Assembly: GCF_030814415.1 (NCBI RefSeq)
Contig: NZ_JAUSVB010000002.1
Location: 620,001 to 684,000, forward strand
Length of the DNA: 64,000 nucleotides
DNA from: Cellulomonas humilata
GTDB lineage: Bacteria; Actinomycetota; Actinomycetes; Actinomycetales; Cellulomonadaceae
Direction of reading: 5' to 3'
Made by a program: the position numbers and the translations under genes. The notes under the pieces were generated by a model that had not been told where the DNA came from, did no database searches, and saw nothing but the letters and a program-made list of their open reading frames with translations. Each line of letters begins with the position of its first letter. Positions within the stretch are counted from its first letter, which is position 1. Of this stretch, positions 40,133 to 49,717 are shown piece by piece.

Positions 40133-41101
40133 TCAGCCGAGCTGCCTCGCGGGGTCCGAAACGTCCATCCGCCGGCCGTCCCAGTGCACCGGCACGGGGT
40201 CGCTCACACCGCCGACGAAGCCCCCCTCGGGACCGGTGTGATGGAACGCGAGCAGCACCCACCGGTCGTCGAAACGGCGCCGTACCAGGCGGCCGCTGTA
40301 CAGGGTGTCGTCCGTCGCCTGGTGGGCGTCGGCGACGTCGAACGGACCCAGCAGGCTCGCCGCCGGTGTCGCCCAGACGCCGCCGGTCGAACCCGTGGCG
40401 ACCCCGGCAGCGGACATGTCCGTCGCCAGGCACGAGAACAGCAGCACCGGGGCGCCGTCGACGATCTCGACCTGCATGACCTCGAGCTGACCGAACCCCT
40501 GCCCGGGCTCGGTCAGCGGCGGCCGGAGCTCCCAGGAGCGCAGGTCCGGGGACCAGGCGTGGCCGACGACACCGCGGTCGTCGGCGGGACCCGAGCGCGC
40601 CCGGGCGGTGATCAGCATGTGCCAGCCGTCGCCGTCCGGGTCGGGGAACACCCACGGGTCGCGGAACGCCTCGTCGTGCCACTGGCCGTCGGCCAGCACC
40701 TCGTACCAGTCGCCGTCGGCTCGCAGCACCGGGTTGGTCGGCGACTTGGTCCAGGTCATGAGGTCGTCCGAGGTGGCGTACCCGATCGTCTGCTGGTTGC
40801 CCACGGGAGTGAGCGTCGAGCCCGTGTAGAAGAGGAACCAGGTGCCGTCGGGATGGCGCACCACCGAGCCGGTCCACGTGGCCAGGTCGTCGAACGCCGG
40901 TGCGTCGCTGCGGACGAGGGCGTCGGTGACCCGCGTCCAGTCCTGCAGGTCCGACGACACCGCGTGCCCGATGGAAGCCCGGTAGTGCCGCCGGTCCGGC
41001 TCGTGCAGCGCGCGCGACGCGTAGAGGAAGAAGAGGTGGTACTGGTCGCCGTCGTCAGCGAGCCAGAAGTCCCACACCCAGGACTCGGGAAGGGTGAACA
41101 T
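40133..41101 (-). CDS. glycoside hydrolase, GH32/GH68-like five-bladed propeller
   Basis: 322 residues, no signal peptide, so intracellular. The N-terminal ESWVWDFWLADDGDQYHLFF holds a likely nucleophile Asp in place of the usual WMNDPNG. RDPWVFPD is the conserved RDP motif and QLEVMQVE supplies a likely acid/base Glu. GH43 is an alternative assignment. Last gene of a CUT1 sugar operon with a LacI regulator; a fructoside or arabinoside substrate is possible but unproven. Confidence 0.8.
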   Translation of the reverse strand: MFTLPESWVWDFWLADDGDQYHLFFLYASRALHEPDRRHYRASIGHAVSSDLQDWTRVTDALVRSDAPAFDDLATWTGSVVRHPDGTWFLFYTGSTLTPVGNQQTIGYATSDDLMTWTKSPTNPVLRADGDWYEVLADGQWHDEAFRDPWVFPDPDGDGWHMLITARARSGPADDRGVVGHAWSPDLRSWELRPPLTEPGQGFGQLEVMQVEIVDGAPVLLFSCLATDMSAAGVATGSTGGVWATPAASLLGPFDVADAHQATDDTLYSGRLVRRRFDDRWVLLAFHHTGPEGGFVGGVSDPVPVHWDGRRMDVSDPARQLG

Positions 41102-41140
41102 GTCTGCCTTTCACGCCGTGACCGGCGGGGGTGAGAGGGG

Positions 41141-42055
41141 TCAGCCCTTGACGCCGCTGGCGGCGACGCTGCTGACGAAGGCTCGCTGGAACGAGAGGAA
41201 CACGATGAGCACGGGCAGCGTGATGAGGGTCGTGTAGGCCATCACCTCGCCCCAGGCCGGGTTCAGCTGGAAGAAGTACTGCATCCCGACCATGACGGGG
41301 CGCAGGCTCTCCTCCTGCACGACCATGAGCGGCCACAGGTAGGAGTTCCAGGCGGGCAGGAACGTGAGGATCGCGACCGTCGCGAACGCGGGGCCCGCCA
41401 GGGGGACGACGATCTTGCGGTAGATCGTGAACCAGCCGGCACCGTCGATCCGCGCGGCCTCGTCGAGGGACTTCGGGATCGTCGAGAAGTACTGGGTGAA
41501 CAGGAAGATCGAGAACGCGTTCGCGATGAACGGGATGATCTGCACCTGGTAGGTGTTCAGCCAGCCGAAGTCGTACTTCGGCACGGCACCCTCGAACACC
41601 AGGGTCGGCAGCTTGGACACCCAGTAGACCATCGGGATCGCGATCGTCTCGAAGGGCACGATGAGCGTCGCGATGACGACGGCGAGCACCGCCCCGCGGC
41701 CCTTCCACTCCAGCCGCGACAGCGCGAACCCGCACATGCTGTTCACCACGAGCCCGAGCACCACGATCAGCGTGGTGATCAGCACGGAGTTGAGCATGAA
41801 CCGGGCGACCGGGACCCGGTCGAACACGTCCCGGTAGTTGTTCAGGCTGATGTCACCCACGGGCAGGAACGCGTCCAGGGAGCGGGCGTCGGTCAGGATC
41901 TGCGCGTCCGGCTTGAGGCTGGACACGAACATGAACACGAGCGGGAAGAGGAAGATGACGGCGAAGACGGCCAAGGCGACGTAGGAGAAGATGCGGCGCC
42001 GGCGGCGCTGCTGGTGCTCCGACCTGTCGAGCCGGGTGACGGTGGCGGCGGTCAT
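41141..42055 (-). CDS. CUT1 sugar ABC transporter permease (MalG-like)
   Basis: 304 residues with six helices; basic N-terminus (RRRRRIFSYVALAVF). EAA loop SLDEAARIDGAGWFTIYRKIVVPL. Ends AASGVKG, the usual tail of this family. Three bases after the companion permease stop. Confidence 0.92.
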   Translation of the reverse strand: MTAATVTRLDRSEHQQRRRRRIFSYVALAVFAVIFLFPLVFMFVSSLKPDAQILTDARSLDAFLPVGDISLNNYRDVFDRVPVARFMLNSVLITTLIVVLGLVVNSMCGFALSRLEWKGRGAVLAVVIATLIVPFETIAIPMVYWVSKLPTLVFEGAVPKYDFGWLNTYQVQIIPFIANAFSIFLFTQYFSTIPKSLDEAARIDGAGWFTIYRKIVVPLAGPAFATVAILTFLPAWNSYLWPLMVVQEESLRPVMVGMQYFFQLNPAWGEVMAYTTLITLPVLIVFLSFQRAFVSSVAASGVKG

Positions 42056-42058
42056 GGC

Positions 42059-43009
42059 TCAGTCCTTCTCTCGGGTGACGAAGCGCTGGACGAGGGCGAT
42101 CACGAGCACCAGGACGAAGAAGATGAGCGAGATCGCGGCGCCGTAGCCGGTCTCCTGCTCCCGGTACCCCTTGCGGACGGCGTGGTAGACGATCGTCGTC
42201 GTCGAGTCCTGCGGACCGCCCTGCGTCATCACGTCGATCTGCACGAACAGTCCGAGGGCCGCGATGGTGATGGTGACCAGGACGAAGATCATGGTCGAGC
42301 GCAGACCCGGCCAGGTGACGTTCTTGAACTGCGCCCAGGCGTCCGCGCCGTCCATGCGCGCGGCCTCGTAGAGCTCGTCGGGGATGGTCTGCAGCCCCGA
42401 GAGCCAGATGAGCATGTGGAAGCCGACGGCCTGCCAGATGGACAGCACGATGATCGCCGGCAGCGCGGTGCGGGGGTTGTTCAGCCAGTCGGCGCCCTGC
42501 AGCGCCCCGAACGTCACCGTGTCGATGAACGAGTTGATCAGTCCGGTCGGCTGGTACATGAACTTCCAGAGGATCGACACCACGACGATCGACGTGACCA
42601 CCGGGATGAAGTAGACGATCCGGAAGAACGTGACGCCGCGCAGCTTCTGGTTGACCAGCACCGCGAGGAGCAGGCCCAGACCGGCCTGCACCGGGACGAC
42701 GACGATCGCGAACAGGAACGTGTTGAGGACCGACCGCAGGAAGACCGGGTCCTGCGTGAACGCCCGGACGAAGTTGTCGAGCCCGACGAACCGGGGCGGG
42801 TTGGGTGAGATGAGCCGCGCGTTGGTGAACGACAGTGCGAACGCCAGCAGCACGGGGACGATGAGGAACAAGCCGAGCAGGACGGCCGCGGGTGCGGCCA
42901 TCGCGAGCCCGGAGCGGCGTTCACCGCGCGCCCCGGCTGAGGTCCGACGCCGCCGCACGGGGGCGTCCGGCGGTCGCGGAGGCGCGACGGACGTGGTGGA
43001 AGAGGTCAT
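42059..43009 (-). CDS. CUT1 sugar ABC transporter permease (MalF-like)
   Basis: 316 residues, six helices, without the large loop of the MalF encoded at 30789. EAA loop ELYEAARMDGADAWAQFKNVTWP. Pairs with the preceding permease and the binding protein upstream. No ATPase in the operon. Confidence 0.92.
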   Translation of the reverse strand: MTSSTTSVAPPRPPDAPVRRRRTSAGARGERRSGLAMAAPAAVLLGLFLIVPVLLAFALSFTNARLISPNPPRFVGLDNFVRAFTQDPVFLRSVLNTFLFAIVVVPVQAGLGLLLAVLVNQKLRGVTFFRIVYFIPVVTSIVVVSILWKFMYQPTGLINSFIDTVTFGALQGADWLNNPRTALPAIIVLSIWQAVGFHMLIWLSGLQTIPDELYEAARMDGADAWAQFKNVTWPGLRSTMIFVLVTITIAALGLFVQIDVMTQGGPQDSTTTIVYHAVRKGYREQETGYGAAISLIFFVLVLVIALVQRFVTREKD

Positions 43010-43066
43010 GGCAGTGTCCGATCGGGCGGGGGCAGCAGCGGTGCTGCCCCCGCCGGTCAGGACGGC

Positions 43067-44356
43067 TCAGAAGCCGTAGCCGTCGTTGGACTTGATGTTG
43101 GTGTCGATCTCCTGGACCGCCCCGTCGAGGGTCGACTGCACGTCGGCGCCGCTCATGATGTCCTTGGCCGCCTTCTCGAAGGTGCTCGAGATGACGGGGT
43201 ACGCCGGGGTGGCGGGACGGGCGAGCGCGTAGGCCTGGGAGAGCTCGACGAACGGGCGCAGCGGGTCGCCCTCACCGAAGTTGGCGGAGAGCTCCTCGGC
43301 AGCCGCGGTCGCGGGGATGACCACCTGCTTGTCGCTGAACTCGGCGATGTACTTGTCCTGGAAGCTGAACTCCAGGTACTCGCGCGCACCCTCGGCCGCG
43401 TCGCACGTCGAGGAGATGCCCCACTGCCACGACCCGCCACCGATCTTCGGGCCGTCGCCGAAGTCCGGCGGAGGGAGGATCAGCAGGTCGTCGCCGGCGG
43501 CCTCGAGGGAGTCCATGGCGTTCCAGACGCCGGTGTAGCTCAGCGCGACCACGTCGTCGTTGAACTCCTGGTTGCCGATCGTGCCGGAGTTGCTGGCCCA
43601 GCCGTTGGCGAAGGCATCCTGGAACCACGTGAAGAACGTGACCGCCTCGGGACCGTTGAGCGCGCCGTCGGCGGTGAGCATGGTGTCGCGGTCGATGAGG
43701 TCGCCGCCCGCGCTCTGCAGCATCGGGGAGTAGGCGTACGACCACCACTCGCCCTTGTCCTCGGCGCCGATGTCCAGGGGCGTGTCGTAGCCGGCGGCCT
43801 TCAGCGTGGTCAGCGCCGCGTCGAACTCGTCGATCGTCCACGGGTCGTCGATGGTGGGGATGCGGATGCCGTTGGCGTCGAGCACCGACTTGCGGGCGAA
43901 GATCGAGAGCGCCGCGTCCCAGTACCCGGCCGCGTAGATCTCGTCCTGGTACGTCCCGACGGCCGTCGGGAGCAGGTTGTCCGTGATGCTCGTGGGCAGG
44001 CCGAGCGGCTGGATGTACTCCGCCCACGCCCAGTTGGGGACGATCGGGCCGTCCATGTCGAGCAGGCACGGCAGGTCGCCGGCGGCCGCCGCCGCGACGA
44101 TCGCGTCGTTGTAGGCGCCCTGGGGGAAGGACTCCTCGACCACCGTGTACTGGTCCTGCGACGCGTTGAACTCATCGATGATCTTGCTGTAGACCTCCAG
44201 CTCGGCCGGGTTGCCCGCCGAGTGCGTCCACATGGTGAGCTCCTGGGGTCCGTCACCGGACCCGCCGTCTCCCTGACCTGCCTGTCCGCAGGCGGAGAGT
44301 GCCAGGGCTGACGCCGCCGACACCGATACGATCGTGACAAGGGACCTGCGCTTCAT
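43067..44356 (-). CDS. sugar ABC transporter substrate-binding lipoprotein
   Basis: 429 residues from ATG 44356, with GGAAAGGAA eight bases upstream. Lipobox LSAC (Cys23). The mature part begins TMWTHSAGNPAELEVYSKII, typical of SBP family 1, with WTIDEFDAALTTLKAAGYDT and LSYTGVWNA. Sugar unknown; a plant-derived oligosaccharide is likely from the operon. Confidence 0.9.
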   Translation of the reverse strand: MKRRSLVTIVSVSAASALALSACGQAGQGDGGSGDGPQELTMWTHSAGNPAELEVYSKIIDEFNASQDQYTVVEESFPQGAYNDAIVAAAAAGDLPCLLDMDGPIVPNWAWAEYIQPLGLPTSITDNLLPTAVGTYQDEIYAAGYWDAALSIFARKSVLDANGIRIPTIDDPWTIDEFDAALTTLKAAGYDTPLDIGAEDKGEWWSYAYSPMLQSAGGDLIDRDTMLTADGALNGPEAVTFFTWFQDAFANGWASNSGTIGNQEFNDDVVALSYTGVWNAMDSLEAAGDDLLILPPPDFGDGPKIGGGSWQWGISSTCDAAEGAREYLEFSFQDKYIAEFSDKQVVIPATAAAEELSANFGEGDPLRPFVELSQAYALARPATPAYPVISSTFEKAAKDIMSGADVQSTLDGAVQEIDTNIKSNDGYGF

Positions 44357-44405
44357 CGGGGGTTCCTTTCCTGGTGCCCGACCGGCATGTCGGGTCACCG
44401 CTCCA

Positions 44406-44424
44406 CGGCCACCGACGGTGGCCG
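44406..44424 (-). terminator. hairpin between the LacI gene and the binding-protein gene
   Basis: CGGCCACC-GAC-GGTGGCCG, a perfect 8-3-8 stem. It may lower read-through from the regulator gene or protect the operon mRNA 5' end. Confidence 0.5.
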
Positions 44425-44438
44425 CTGGGGATTGCGTG

Positions 44439-45491
44439 TCAGGTCCGTCGCCGGCTGTCGCTCGCAGCTGTGGCCGGCGGCGGACCCACCGAGTCCCGAT
44501 CGACGATCGGGCAGGGCATGAGGTGTGGGGCGCCGGGGTCGTCTGGCGTCCTGATGCCGAGGGCGACCTCCATCGCCCACCGGCCCATCTCGTAGTGCGG
44601 CAGCGCGACGGTGGTCAGCGGGGGGTCGAGCTCCGCGGCGACGAGCTGCTGGTCGTCGTACCCGACGATCGAGAGGTCCTGGGGGATCCGCAGGCCGCGA
44701 CGGTGGGCCGCGACGTACGCCCCGGCGGCCATGCGGTCGTTGAAGCAGAACAACGCCGTGGGCCGACGGTCCTCCGGCAGGTCGAGCAGCCGGTCCGTGG
44801 CCGCGCGTCCGCCGGCGGACGAGGTGTCGCCACGGACGTGCAGCGCCGGGTCCGGGTCGATGCCGGCCTCGGAGAGCACCTCGAGGTATCCCCGGTGCCG
44901 CAGGTCGGAGGCGACGGGCGGGTGCGGCTCGTCCACGTCCAGGTAGGCGATCCGGCGGTGCCCCGCGGCGACGAGCGCGCGCACCGCCGAGACCCCGCCG
45001 GCGCGGTCGTCGGGCACGACAGCGGGGAAGCCACCACCCGCCGGGCGGCAGTCGAGGAACACGGTGCCGCGGGGGAGCGAGGCCGGGGCGTCGACCACCC
45101 GGTGCCACATGCAGGCGTAGATCATGGCGTCGACCTGCTGGTCGGCCAGGGCGCGGATCGCCTCGCGCTCCACCGTCTCGTCCGCATCGGTGTCGACGAG
45201 GAAGACGAGGTGGCCGTGCTCGCGGGCGACGTCCTGGGCGCCCGCCAGCATGCGGCCCGCGAAGGGGGTGGTCGCGATCCGGTCGGAGATCAGGCCGATC
45301 GTGTGGCTGCGCTGCGTCCGCAGGCCCCGCGCCACGGAGTTGGGCGTGTATCCCACCTCGGTGGCCGCCTGCCGGACCCGGTCGCGCGTCGCGTCGGAGA
45401 TCCGGGCGGTGCGGTTGTTGAGCACCAGCGAGACGGTGGCGGTGGAGACACCCGCCGCAGCGGCGACGTCGGAGATCCGCACCCGCGCCAT
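44439..45491 (-). CDS. LacI-family transcriptional regulator
   Basis: 350 residues from ATG 45491. Helix-turn-helix VRISDVAAAAGVSTATVSLVLNNR, hinge PNSVARGLRTQRS and an effector domain. Same strand as the operon below and 82 bases from it, so it is probably cotranscribed and autoregulated through the TAAATCGATTAA site upstream. Confidence 0.9.
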   Translation of the reverse strand: MARVRISDVAAAAGVSTATVSLVLNNRTARISDATRDRVRQAATEVGYTPNSVARGLRTQRSHTIGLISDRIATTPFAGRMLAGAQDVAREHGHLVFLVDTDADETVEREAIRALADQQVDAMIYACMWHRVVDAPASLPRGTVFLDCRPAGGGFPAVVPDDRAGGVSAVRALVAAGHRRIAYLDVDEPHPPVASDLRHRGYLEVLSEAGIDPDPALHVRGDTSSAGGRAATDRLLDLPEDRRPTALFCFNDRMAAGAYVAAHRRGLRIPQDLSIVGYDDQQLVAAELDPPLTTVALPHYEMGRWAMEVALGIRTPDDPGAPHLMPCPIVDRDSVGPPPATAASDSRRRT

Positions 45492-45518
45492 GTCACACCT
45501 CACTCCCTCGTGAGAACT

Positions 45519-45534
45519 GCTAAATCGATTAACC
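45519..45534 (-). promoter_or_regulatory. LacI-type operator
   Basis: GCTAAATCGATTAACC: a near-palindrome around central CG, and an AT-rich island in otherwise GC-rich DNA, 28 bases upstream of the LacI start. Confidence 0.65.
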
Positions 45535-45593
45535 GCCTACGCAGAGCATGCACCCGATCAGGTGAGGCGTCAAGGGGGTCGTCCAGGAGCCGC

Positions 45594-45611
45594 GCAGCTG
45601 CACCCAGCTGC
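45594..45611 (-). terminator. hairpin after the phosphopantetheinyl transferase gene
   Basis: GCAGCTG-CACC-CAGCTGC, perfect 7-4-7, abutting the stop of the upstream gene on the minus strand. Confidence 0.5.
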
Positions 45612-46241
45612 TCAGGCCCGAGCCAGTGCGATCGCCGTGACCACCAGGCCGTCGCCGACCGCCCACCGGCCGTGCAGCACGTCGGTCCTGAGCCCGGTCC
45701 GGCCGATCCGTGCCGTGAACGTGCCGTCACCGAGGCGGACGTCGACGTCCTCGAAACCGAGCCACGACCGCGTCACGGGGTACCAGACCTTGTAGACCGA
45801 CTCCTTGGCCGAGAACAGCACCCGGTCCAGGCAGAGCGCCGGGTCCGTGCGGGCGAGCGCCGAGCGTTCGTCGTCACTCATCACCAGCGACGCGACCTCG
45901 GGCGGCAGCGGGGCGCGCACCTCGGCGTCGATCCCGATCCCCGCCCAGGTGTCGGCGCGCCCGACCGCAGCCGCGCGGTACCCGTCGACGTGCGTCATGC
46001 TCCCGACGATGCCCGGGGGCCACACCGGCGCTCGGTCGGGTCCGGCAGGGACGGCGGCGTCCGCCAGGCCGAGCCGACGCAGGGCGGTGCGGGCGCACTC
46101 GCGGACGGCGGCGTACTCGGCGCGGCGGGCGGGCATCGCGTCCACGACCGCGGCCTCCTCGGACGGGTGCAGGGGAGCCGGCACCGGGGGACCGGCGTGC
46201 TCGGCCGCCTCGACGCCCGCCGGCAGCACCCGTTCGATCAT
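45612..46241 (-). CDS. 4'-phosphopantetheinyl transferase, EntD/Sfp type
   Basis: 209 residues. Transfers the phosphopantetheine arm of CoA to carrier proteins. GSMTHVDGYRAAAVG, IGIDAEVRAPL (metal-binding Asp/Glu) and FSAKESVYKVWYP (catalytic Glu-Lys) are all present, with the EntD-like N-terminus (HPSEEAAV). No NRPS or PKS gene is in the window, so its carrier protein is elsewhere. Confidence 0.92.
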   Translation of the reverse strand: MIERVLPAGVEAAEHAGPPVPAPLHPSEEAAVVDAMPARRAEYAAVRECARTALRRLGLADAAVPAGPDRAPVWPPGIVGSMTHVDGYRAAAVGRADTWAGIGIDAEVRAPLPPEVASLVMSDDERSALARTDPALCLDRVLFSAKESVYKVWYPVTRSWLGFEDVDVRLGDGTFTARIGRTGLRTDVLHGRWAVGDGLVVTAIALARA

Positions 46242-46347
46242 GCCGCGCAGTCTGTCAAAGCGTGTTCGCCGCGGGCTGAGCGGTCCAGGGAAACGTCCGG
46301 GGACGCAACGCCGTTATGTCAGGCAGGAACATCGACGGAGGAGAGGC

Positions 46348-46776
46348 ATGTCGCGGCGGATCAAGGGCCTGGTGGAGTTCGAGGACGACAACGGTGCGGT
46401 GGTGCGCTACCTGCGGCACCCGCACGGAGGCGGGCTGGTCTCGCCGGCCGCGCACGCGCACGAGGGCGCGTGGCTGGCCGAGACCTCCTACGTCGAGGCG
46501 GGTGCGGTGGTCCACGACGGTGCACGGGTCGGACCGGGCAGCTGGGTCGACGTCGACGTCGTGGTCGGGGCGCGTGCGGTCGTCGGGAGCAACGTCCACC
46601 TCGGAGCCGGGACGCGGGTGGGCTCCGGTGCACGCGTGGGCACCGGAGCGCGCGTCGGCGAGCGGGTCTCGATCGAGCCGCGTGCGACGGTGACGGCCGA
46701 CCAGGTCGTCCCGGACGGCGCGACGGTCGGCGGGTCCGGCACAGGGCGCCGCTCAGGGTACGGACGGGCCGCCTAG
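46348..46776 (+). CDS. hexapeptide-repeat (left-handed beta-helix) protein
   Basis: 142 residues from ATG 46348, with GGAGGAGAGG upstream. After about 45 residues there is a run of hexapeptide repeats with V at each turn (VEAGAVVHDGARVGPGSWVD and onward to VPDGATVGG), the fold of acyltransferases and gamma-carbonic anhydrases. No catalytic His set is evident. The last 24 bases overlap the convergent regulator gene. Confidence 0.7.
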   Translation: MSRRIKGLVEFEDDNGAVVRYLRHPHGGGLVSPAAHAHEGAWLAETSYVEAGAVVHDGARVGPGSWVDVDVVVGARAVVGSNVHLGAGTRVGSGARVGTGARVGERVSIEPRATVTADQVVPDGATVGGSGTGRRSGYGRAA

Positions 46777-49614
46777 CTCTGACCGCAGTGCGTCGACGGC
46801 CACCTCGACGACCTCGGCGGCGGTCATCGTCCGAACCCGGGTGCTGAGCGCGGCGGTCTCGTCGGGGCCGAGCCGGCCGAGGATGTCGTCCGCTCGCTGC
46901 GCAGCGTCCCCGACGAGCGCGGACGCCGCGTCGGCCGACCCTGCGGCCAGGAGCAGGAGGCCGGCGACCCGCGACGCTCCGTGCGCGTCCAGCAGCGCTG
47001 CCGCGTCGCGCGCCGTCGTCCAGAGCTGGGTCAGGTTCCCGGCCGCCGACCAGTAGCGCAGCAGCCCGACGTAGTCCTCGGCCGCTGCGCGCACGTCCCC
47101 CAGGGCCGCTCGAGCGGCGGCCAGCCCGACCGCGGCGACGCCCTCGATGAACCCGGCACCACAGCTCCGAGCGACGTCGACCGCCGCGGCGTAGCTCCCG
47201 ACCGCGGCACCGGGATCGCTCGCGGCGGTGAGCTCGCCGGCGACGTACTGGAGCCAGGCGCGGTGCGACGGGCTCGGCCCGAGGGCCAGCGCACGGGTGG
47301 CGTCGCCCAGCAGCGCGTCCGCGCCGGACGCGTCGCCGGCGTAGGCCAGGGCCAGGGCGCCGGACGCGAGATACGGTGACGGCAGCGGCGACCGGGCAGC
47401 GGCGGCGGCCCAGTGCTGGGCAGCCCGGTGGTGGTCTCCGCGAAAGAGGGCGACGGCCGCGGACGCGCTCCAGGCGCTCACCACACCGGGCGTGTCGCCC
47501 GCCGCCTCGATCGCGTCGCGGGCCAGCCGCGCGGCGCTGACCAGGTCGCCGAGCAGCCAGGACGCCTCGGCGGCCGACGCGCGGACCGCGTTCTCCCGCG
47601 GGTTGCCACGCAGCAGCGGATCGTTCTCGAGCTCGACCGCCCACGCCCAGAGCTCGGTCTGGTCGCGCCAGGTGGCGGCGTCGTCGAGGGCGAGCGTGAG
47701 GTCGATCCGCAGCTCCACGTCACCGCGCCCACGCGACAGGTCGCGGGCCACGCGCAGGTTGGCGAGCTCGGCGCGGAGGCGGTGGTCCGCCGCAGCCTCC
47801 GCCTCGCCACGGACGGCCGTGCTGATCTCGGCGGCGGTCTGCGACGCCCAGCGCAGGAACCTGGTCTCGGCCTCCGTGCGCTCGCCGCGCGCGTCGAGAT
47901 CGTCCAGCAGGAACGTCCGGATGGTCTCCAGCAGCCGATAGCGGGGCTGCTCCTCCTGGGCTGCGTCGACCAGCGAGTGGTCGACGAGCCGGGCCAGCAC
48001 GGTGAGCGGGTCGGACGCCGGCGCCGCCTCGGTGGACAGCCGCTCGAAGGTCTCCAGGTCGACGCCCGCGGGGAACGGCGCCAGGCTGCGCAGCACGGCG
48101 CGGTCCGCCGGGTCCAGGAGGCGGTACGACCAGTCGATGGTCGCGCGCAGCGTCTCGTGCCGGGCGTCGGAGGTGGGTCGCCGGGCCGAGAGTGCGTCCA
48201 GGGCCCGCCCGAGCCGCTCGTGCAGCGCGGAGAGCGGCACGGCTCCCAGCTGACCGGCCGCGAGCTCGATCGCCAGCGGGAGGCCGTCGAGGCGGCGCAC
48301 GACGTCGAAGAGCACGGCCGAGTCGCCGGGCGTGGGCGTGAAGTCCCGTCCGCGCAGCCGGGCGTGCTCGACGAAGGCCTGCACGCTGGGCTGGTGCCCC
48401 AGTCGGGCCAGGTCCCCGTCGCGGGGCAGGGGCAGCGGCTGCAGCCGGACCACGAACTCGCCCGGCACGTGGAGCGTCACGCGGGACGTCGTCAGCAGCC
48501 GCACCGTCGGCGCCACCTCGTGCAGCGCGACGGCGAGGTCCCGCACCGCGTCCACCACGTGCTCACAGTTGTCGAGCACCAGCAGCGCGGCGCGACCGGT
48601 CAGCATCCTGGCGACCGTCTCCGGTGCCGCGTCCCCGACGAGCCGCAGCCCCAGCGCGGCGGCGACCGCCTCGGGCACCCGGTCCCCGTCCGTGACGGTC
48701 GCGAGCCGCACCGCGACGCTCTCGGCGCCGGTGCGCTCGCTGTGCTCGGCCGCCGCCTGCAGCGTGAGCCGCGTCTTGCCGACGCCTCCCGGGCCCGTGA
48801 CCGTGAGCACCGGCTGGGTGTCCAGGAGCCGCAGCAGCTCCGCCAGGTCCTGGTCGCGGCCGACCAACGGCCCTGCCGGCGTGCGGACCGTGGACGTCGT
48901 GCGCACCCGGCTGGGCGCCAGGGAACCGGCAGCCACGAGGCGTTCCCAGGTGCCGAGGGCCGGCGACGGGTCCAGGCCCGTCTCCTCGGCGAGCCGTCGC
49001 CGGTACGCCGCGGCCGTGTGCATCGCCTCCGCGGTCCGGCCCTCCACGGCGTACGACCGCATGAGCAGGATGACCGTGCGCTCCCGCATCGGGCTGGCCG
49101 CGGCGGCGGAGGCGGCATCGGCGGACCGGCTCGCCCCAGCGGCGATCGCGGCCTCGAGCGCGTCGTCGCCCAGGCGCAGGCGGAGCTCGTCGAGCGCGAC
49201 CTTCTCGACCGCCAGGCCCGGGCAGTCGACGAACTCGTCGAGCGCGTCGCCGCGCCAGAGCTGCAGGGCGTCGGAGGCGGCACCGTCGGCGAGCCGCCGG
49301 GCGTCGGCCACGTCGAGCCCACCGTCGGGGAGCTCGAGCACGTAGCCGCCATCGACGTGGCGCAGCCGGTCCGCGTACGGACCGAGGTGGCGTCGCAGCC
49401 GGGACACGTGGCTCTGCACTGCCTGCGTCGCGTCCCGCGGCGGGTCGTCGGGCCACAGCTCGTCGACGATCGCGGTGCGGCTGACCTCCCGGCCCTGGGC
49501 CATCGCCAGCACCGCGAGGACGGTCCGGCGCCGGCTGCCGGGGACGTCGACCGGGACACCGTCGACGAGGAGGCGCAGGGGGCCGAGGAGCTCGACACGC
49601 AGTCCGCTCGCCAC
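46753..49614 (-). CDS. AfsR/SARP-like regulator: BTAD plus NB-ARC ATPase and TPR
   Basis: 953 residues from GTG 49614, with GGGAGGAG five bases upstream. An OmpR-type winged helix (about 5-90) and BTAD domain (about 95-240) are followed by an NB-ARC ATPase with Walker A GPGGVGKTR (about 272-280) and Walker B ALLVLDNCEH (about 346), then Ala-rich TPR-like helices to the end. This is the large SARP type, usually an activator of a nearby operon. The three 11-bp-spaced repeats in the divergent intergenic region are its probable binding site. Confidence 0.9.
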   Translation of the reverse strand: MASGLRVELLGPLRLLVDGVPVDVPGSRRRTVLAVLAMAQGREVSRTAIVDELWPDDPPRDATQAVQSHVSRLRRHLGPYADRLRHVDGGYVLELPDGGLDVADARRLADGAASDALQLWRGDALDEFVDCPGLAVEKVALDELRLRLGDDALEAAIAAGASRSADAASAAAASPMRERTVILLMRSYAVEGRTAEAMHTAAAYRRRLAEETGLDPSPALGTWERLVAAGSLAPSRVRTTSTVRTPAGPLVGRDQDLAELLRLLDTQPVLTVTGPGGVGKTRLTLQAAAEHSERTGAESVAVRLATVTDGDRVPEAVAAALGLRLVGDAAPETVARMLTGRAALLVLDNCEHVVDAVRDLAVALHEVAPTVRLLTTSRVTLHVPGEFVVRLQPLPLPRDGDLARLGHQPSVQAFVEHARLRGRDFTPTPGDSAVLFDVVRRLDGLPLAIELAAGQLGAVPLSALHERLGRALDALSARRPTSDARHETLRATIDWSYRLLDPADRAVLRSLAPFPAGVDLETFERLSTEAAPASDPLTVLARLVDHSLVDAAQEEQPRYRLLETIRTFLLDDLDARGERTEAETRFLRWASQTAAEISTAVRGEAEAAADHRLRAELANLRVARDLSRGRGDVELRIDLTLALDDAATWRDQTELWAWAVELENDPLLRGNPRENAVRASAAEASWLLGDLVSAARLARDAIEAAGDTPGVVSAWSASAAVALFRGDHHRAAQHWAAAAARSPLPSPYLASGALALAYAGDASGADALLGDATRALALGPSPSHRAWLQYVAGELTAASDPGAAVGSYAAAVDVARSCGAGFIEGVAAVGLAAARAALGDVRAAAEDYVGLLRYWSAAGNLTQLWTTARDAAALLDAHGASRVAGLLLLAAGSADAASALVGDAAQRADDILGRLGPDETAALSTRVRTMTAAEVVEVAVDALRSELGGPSVP

Positions 49615-49670
49615 CTGGTCTCCTCCCGTCCCGGTCCCGGTGGCCACTGTGCCGGACGGTCTCGATCTGA

Positions 49671-49698
49671 GCCAGCACCGTGCCAGCGCTGTGCCAGC
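49671..49698 (+). promoter_or_regulatory. three direct repeats in 11-bp phase (SARP-type site)
   Basis: GCCAGC occurs at 49671, 49682 and 49693, exactly 11 bp apart, extended to GAGCCAGC, GTGCCAGC and GTGCCAGC. The last repeat overlaps where the -35 of TACGAG (49718-49723) would be, as for SARP-activated promoters. Confidence 0.65.
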
Positions 49699-49717
49699 GG
49701 CCCCGGCCATCGTCGTC

